Positions 60,050-64,000 of a DNA stretch of 64,000 nt are shown piece by piece. Every line of letters starts with the position of its first letter. Positions within the stretch are counted from its first letter, which is position 1. Both the position numbers and the translations under genes were made by a program. The notes under the pieces are model-generated. The model searched no databases and was not told the DNA's origin. It saw nothing but the letters and a program-made list of their open reading frames with translations. Source of the DNA: Apostichopus japonicus (lineage: Eukaryota; Echinodermata; Holothuroidea; Aspidochirotida; Stichopodidae); contig NC_092567.1 of the NCBI RefSeq assembly GCF_037975245.1, positions 13,098,876 to 13,162,875 on the forward strand, read 5' to 3'.

Positions 60050-60530
60050 GTAGGTGCCCGAAAAATTCTCAGCATATTGCCCAAATTTTCACCCAAAAAA
60101 TTGAAAAACACACTGTAAATTATTACTCTTTCAGTAGGTGCCCGAAAAATATTCTCAGCATATTGCTCGAATTTTCACCAAAAAATTGAAAAACACATTG
60201 CAAATTATTATTCTTTCAGTATAGATGCCCGAAAAATTTTCAGCATATTGCCGAATTTTCACCCCCAAAAAAGAAAATGAAAAACACACTGCAAATTATT
60301 ATTCTTCCAGTAGGTGCCCGAAAAATATTCTCAGCATATTGCTCGAATTTTCACCAAAAAATTGAAAAACACATTGCAAATTATTATTCTTTCAGTAGAT
60401 GCCCGAAAAATTCTCAGCATATTGCCGAATTTTCACCCCAAAAAAAAAATGAAAAACACACTGCAAATTATTATTCTTCCAGTAGGTGCCCGAAATATTC
60501 TCAGCATATTGCCCGAATTTTCACAAAAAT
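60050..60530 (+). repeat. ~86-bp tandem repeat with dimer periodicity
   Basis: Six units start GTAGGTGCCCGAAAAAT (or GTAGATG/ATAGATG) at 60050, 60134, 60219, 60310, 60395 and 60482. Units alternate between a TTGCTCGAATTTTCACC type and a TTGCCGAATTTTCACCCC type. The 60134 and 60310 units, and the 60219 and 60395 units, are most alike at 176-bp spacing, a two-unit higher-order pattern. The 118-codon frame through it is an artefact. Confidence 0.88.
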
Positions 60531-61129
60531 AATTGGTTGGGGGGGCTGCAGCCCCCCCAGCCCCCCCGCCTCCTACGCCTATGACCATATTGCCTCTTGC
60601 CCGGTCCAAAGAGTTCTTGACCAACTCAAATGACCACTACTTCATCATTTCTTAAATTAATGTACCAGGACCTGAAAAAATCCCTTTAGGCCCTTATCAA
60701 GACCAGCACGCCTCGGACCACCCAACCAATGGGTCATATGAATACTATGAACATTGTTGAAGAGTACCATTATGCGTCTTACCCGGTCCAAAGAGTGCTT
60801 GACATATACAAATGACTAATGCACAATCATTTTCCAATAGATTCATCAATATTTTCTTTTTTGAAGTTTTACTCTACTTGTGTACCAGTGTGGTGATACA
60901 AACAAAAGCAACACCTTTGGCGAGCAAGATTAATGCTAATTGGTGCTTAATGATCATCAGCATACAAAGTTTCCTTCCCATCCAGGAGAAACACACGCGC
61001 ACTCTTTTGGGGGGGACGGGAGGGGGGTTCAAGCACCTTAGCGCAACTCCATTTCTCAGAATGAAGTGATTTATGTAGACTGGCAACTCAATGAAATCAG
61101 GTTTTTTGTCTATTATTCGTTTATAGAAC

Positions 61130-62165
61130 TTCATTTCATTTCATTTATTTGTTTTTCACAACATGCATTTAAACGTTTACAAATAACAAGTAACATGAAG
61201 TAGTAGTGGATAATACATGAAGTGAAGGAAGCGGAACAAAAAACCTTTGCGGGCTTGACAGGGTGCTCCGCTCCCTAAAATATAGAGAAAGAGACCAATC
61301 AAAGTACAACAAAGCAAAATACACAATTTCATACAATAGGACAATAAGACCATAACAAAACAATAACACCCCCCCCCAAAAAAAAAAAAAAAAAAACAAT
61401 CCAGTGCATCTTAACACCTGAGTTTGTCCATACAACAAGTTGGAGTCTTTCAATTACTTGTCAAGAGTTAGTATTTGTTTAAATAATAATTACTTAAGTT
61501 ATACCTAAAAGATTTTAAGCTAGGCTTGTCACTTATTGCCTTGGGTAATGAGTTCCAAAGATTAGTGGCACGATATCGAAGGCTTGAGTGGGAATAAGTG
61601 CAATTTACAGTATGCAAAAGAAGCTGAGGATTCCGTGTATTGTAGTTATGAATGAGGGAATTGATTGTGAAAAAGTTAGAGAGAGCTTCTGGTAGCAGAT
61701 TGTGAATGAAACGATATGTGATTGAAGCAACTTCCTAGATTGATGATGTTTTAAATAGAATATCAGTGTGATCACGGGGGCCAAAAAATGACAAATATGT
61801 CGAACAGCTCGTTTCTGATGAAGAAACAGACGTTTCAAGTAAGACTGCCTGGTACACGACCATACAGTACTGCAATAAGTAAAGTGCGGATATATCAAAG
61901 TGAAGTACAAAGTGCGAAGAACGCTCTTTGGCAGTACATATTTAAGTCTACTAATAATACCGACTCCACTTGCAATTTGTGAGGATAAACTATGGATATG
62001 TTCTTGCCAATTGAGATTACAATCAATAATTACCCCGAGAAATTTAATCTTACTAATAGAATTCAGAGTGTGACCATTCATGTTAATGTTAAAACTATAA
62101 TCGTTGTAATGCTTAAGTTTGTTAAATACCATGAAGTTTGTTTTGCTGATATTTAAGGAAAGCTT
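61130..62165 (-). mobile_element. 5'-truncated CR1/L2-like non-LTR retrotransposon
   Basis: On the minus strand the frame from ~62132 reads MVFNKLKHYN, INMNGHTLNSISKIKFLGV, IIDCNLNWQEHIHSLSSQI, LPKSVLRTLYFTLIYPHFTY, CSTVWSCTRQSYLKRLFLHQ and KRAVRHIC. This is the segment after the reverse-transcriptase catalytic boxes in CR1/L2/Jockey-type elements. After frameshifts the ending RATNLWNSLPKAISDK, PSLKSFRYNL is at ~61585-61510. A 3' UTR follows to a terminal AAATGAAATGAAATG-type repeat at ~61150-61130. The catalytic YADD region lies upstream and is missing. A second copy of the 3' end is at 56145-56275. Confidence 0.87.
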
Positions 62166-62169
62166 ATTA

Positions 62170-64000
62170 GGCCATCAGCTGAAGCTCAAAATGTGGCTGT
62201 AAAATCAGTTTCGTTCCAGCAACACCGGGTCTAGACTTTTAATGCATTTTTGGGTAGTTTAATGCATCACAAACATTATATCAAAAGTTCTCCAAAAAAT
62301 TTCCTGCAGTATTTTTGTAACGCACCCTTGAAATTGGGTATGTTATGTAGACATTACGTGCTACGATGCTATGTATTAGGAACACATGTGCTAACGTTAG
62401 ATTTGGTACAGTGATGCATACATACTGGTCACTCTTTTCTTATATGTTTAATTACGACTGATATATTTTTTTGTATAATAGTTGGGTCAGGGTTACAAGA
62501 ATGGTGGAAGAGGATTCTGGTCTAAGGGTCAGTGAGGGATGTTTTCAGGCATTACAAGTTGTGCCCTCCCCCCCCCCCCTATTTTCGCCAAAATGGTAAA
62601 AAATCACATTTTCAACTTTGAAATGTGAAATACAATTTTTGCACATTATAACTTAAGGGTTTTAATTATAAAAATGTACCACTTTTAATAAACTCAGATA
62701 TAATGCTTTGTAATAAATCAAATATTTTTAGATTTCCCCCCTATGTTATGAATGCATTTCGTCTGTGCATGTACGCGTAAATATACACATATAATGAAAA
62801 GTTCCTCTCCATAATTGTTACACTCCCCATCCAAACTGTTTTACACATGTGACCCCCTCCCCCTCTACTTTACATGTAGCTAAATCCCTAGTTACAGTGA
62901 GATGTGCCAATGCCCCAAGACCAGTGAGCTATTTCTTTTGTATAAATCAATATATAAGTTGGCACACTAAGACATCATGGCATATCGTATATGTGAAATA
63001 AAGTTAGTCGGTATATATCCGTTACCTTAGTACTCTTTCTACAGTCTTCTGCAAAACTAGGTACTTTCTCCATGTTACGGAAACGACATGTTTATAATTC
63101 GTATTCCTGCAAAAAGTGTTTCCAAGGGAGTTAACATATAAAAGAAAGATCGACAAGGTTTCGATTGATATTTTGAATATATAATAATAGTTCTATATTC
63201 TACAAATAATATGAATAATAAAGGTGAATGGTACAAATAAGTGAATAACGAAGACAGTTAACTTAAGCCCCAGATAGAAAGAAATAATGTATCTATTAAG
63301 ACTGGGTCGATACACTCAATGGTGTAGTAGAGCTGGGCCTTTACGATGATTCAAGATACAGGTTCTTCATCAAAAGGCGCGGCGAGGAATTAATAAGTGA
63401 TTAAAAGTTCATCGAAGGACAGTTGTACTAGTTATAACAGGATCCACTTCAATTCACTGCATGGAAGTCAGATATGGTATGGAAAAGGGAAAGTCCATTC
63501 CGTAGTAGAGGTGAAGATAATTAGATGAAATAAAAGTCACTAAAGACTTGAATATCCTTCAGTCAAATCTTGAACAGATGCACAAAACGTGTTTACAATA
63601 TGAATAAAACAGGTAACGAAATGTTACGGCAAAACAATAAAGAACCGTGATATTGGAACAGGGTCAGGGGCGATGGTTCCCCAACAACAGTATATAAACC
63701 TCTGACTGGGTTCAGGACGCGGTATTTGCATCATCGTCATCAGTAAATGTAGTTGTGAATATGCAAGAGGTAAAGCATGCCCATAACACCCTCCTCCCCC
63801 CTCCCCTCTCAGCAAAAAAAGTGTGATTTGAAGAAAATGTGGATATTTATCATAAGGTGTCTGGTAGGTAGGGTAATCTACATAAAACTACTAATAGCTA
63901 AAATGAATATATGAATAAGATCATGTTTTCTGGTTCCTTTAAACTCTGGGAAACAAAATAATGACAACATAACTTTGAAAAAGTTAACCCTCTTCACAAA
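62170..64000. other. No gene or repeat recognised
   Basis: AT-rich to the window end, with poly-C tracts near 62569 and 63795. No coding, terminal repeats or tandem structure seen. Confidence 0.5.

Larger units (their letters stand above)
59371..60583. mobile_element. hAT-type transposon with internal tandem repeats, host of a nested MITE
   Basis: Termini CATAGGCGTAGGAG(C)C and G(C)CTCCTACGCCTATG match at 15 of 16 positions. An exact 8-bp target duplication ACCATATT (59363-59370 and 60584-60591) is part of the 183-bp satellite unit. Inside both ends lie poly-G/C boxes (GGGGGGGCTG, CAGCCCCCC). It holds an ~86-bp tandem array and the MITE at 59659-60049. Without the nested insert and its extra TSD it would be ~814 bp. 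A truncated relative is at 30744. Confidence 0.93.
52758..60833 (+). repeat. Old ~183-bp tandem satellite array, interrupted by transposons
   Basis: Units run GTACCATAATGCGTCTTGCC, CGGTCCAAAGAG, TTGACCAA, TGACCACTAAATCA, AATGAATGTAACGGGACC, GACCAGCACGCCTTGGACCA, CCAACCAATGGGTCAT, TGAACTCTAATGACAATGTA. Unit starts (GTACCAT) are at 52798, 52981, 53163, 58841, 59026, 59205, 59361 and 60764. Uninterrupted periods are 183, 182, 185, 179 and 156 bp; the last lacks the middle AT-rich piece. Partial units flank both ends. The array was broken by the hAT at 53173, the Harbinger-like element at 54285 and the hAT at 59371. Removing the inserts restores ordinary unit structure. Confidence 0.92.

Noticed and set aside
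60277-60633. 118-codon frame
   Set aside because: It spans the ~86-bp tandem array inside a hAT element. The repeated residues follow the DNA period.

Overview
This looks like eukaryotic nuclear DNA, most likely from an invertebrate animal. There is no bacterial-style gene packing. Coding traces are short and broken, with GT..AG splice signals around some of them. The rest is AT-rich non-coding DNA packed with transposon families typical of animals: hAT, a Harbinger-like element, Ty3/gypsy, CR1/L2-like and RTE-like non-LTR elements, a Penelope-like element and tRNA-derived SINEs. The many poly-G/C tracts and TAGGCCTAG-type words suggest a marine deuterostome such as an echinoderm, but that is only a guess. 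I found no intact protein-coding gene and no functional RNA gene.

Layout. (1) 1-14829: a 22-bp tandem satellite that continues off the left edge. It has multi-kilobase and 264-bp higher-order duplications and ends at 14830-15190 in an inverted, decaying arm. Long reading frames here are an artefact, because the unit has no stop codon in any forward frame. (2) 15.2-29.6 kb: non-coding DNA with two minisatellites, several hAT fragments, one complete hAT-type element (27336-28197) and a near-perfect 74-bp hairpin. (3) 29.7-35.4 kb: two groups of decayed coding sequence. One is two spliced exons of a KTFxxRR-type protein with a hAT element in the intron. The other resembles a MULE/SWIM-type transposase. 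A GC-rich minisatellite lies between them. (4) 35.5-44.5 kb: hAT elements, two tRNA-derived SINEs, an inverted-repeat element, a GATA/GACA microsatellite, RTE-like 3' ends and fold-back elements. (5) 45.8-49 kb: a degenerate Ty3/gypsy pol on the minus strand, then a 5'-truncated non-LTR element on the plus strand. (6) 52.76-60.83 kb: an old tandem array of ~183-bp units torn apart by DNA transposons, two of which are hATs inserted at the same position of different units. One of those contains a further nested hAT. A 4.5-kb Harbinger-like element in the same array carries Penelope-like, CR1-like and Myb/SANT-like remnants. (7) 61.1-62.2 kb: a CR1/L2-like element on the minus strand. After that there is nothing recognisable to the end.

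The most informative part is the transposon archaeology. Seven elements have matching terminal inverted repeats (TIRs) and exact 8-bp target-site duplications (TSDs) that can be read directly. A hairpin-forming module (GCGGAGCG...TTGGCGCGGAGCG) occurs in elements with three different terminal sequences. The 22-bp satellite is the most unusual feature by size and regularity; I do not recognise it.
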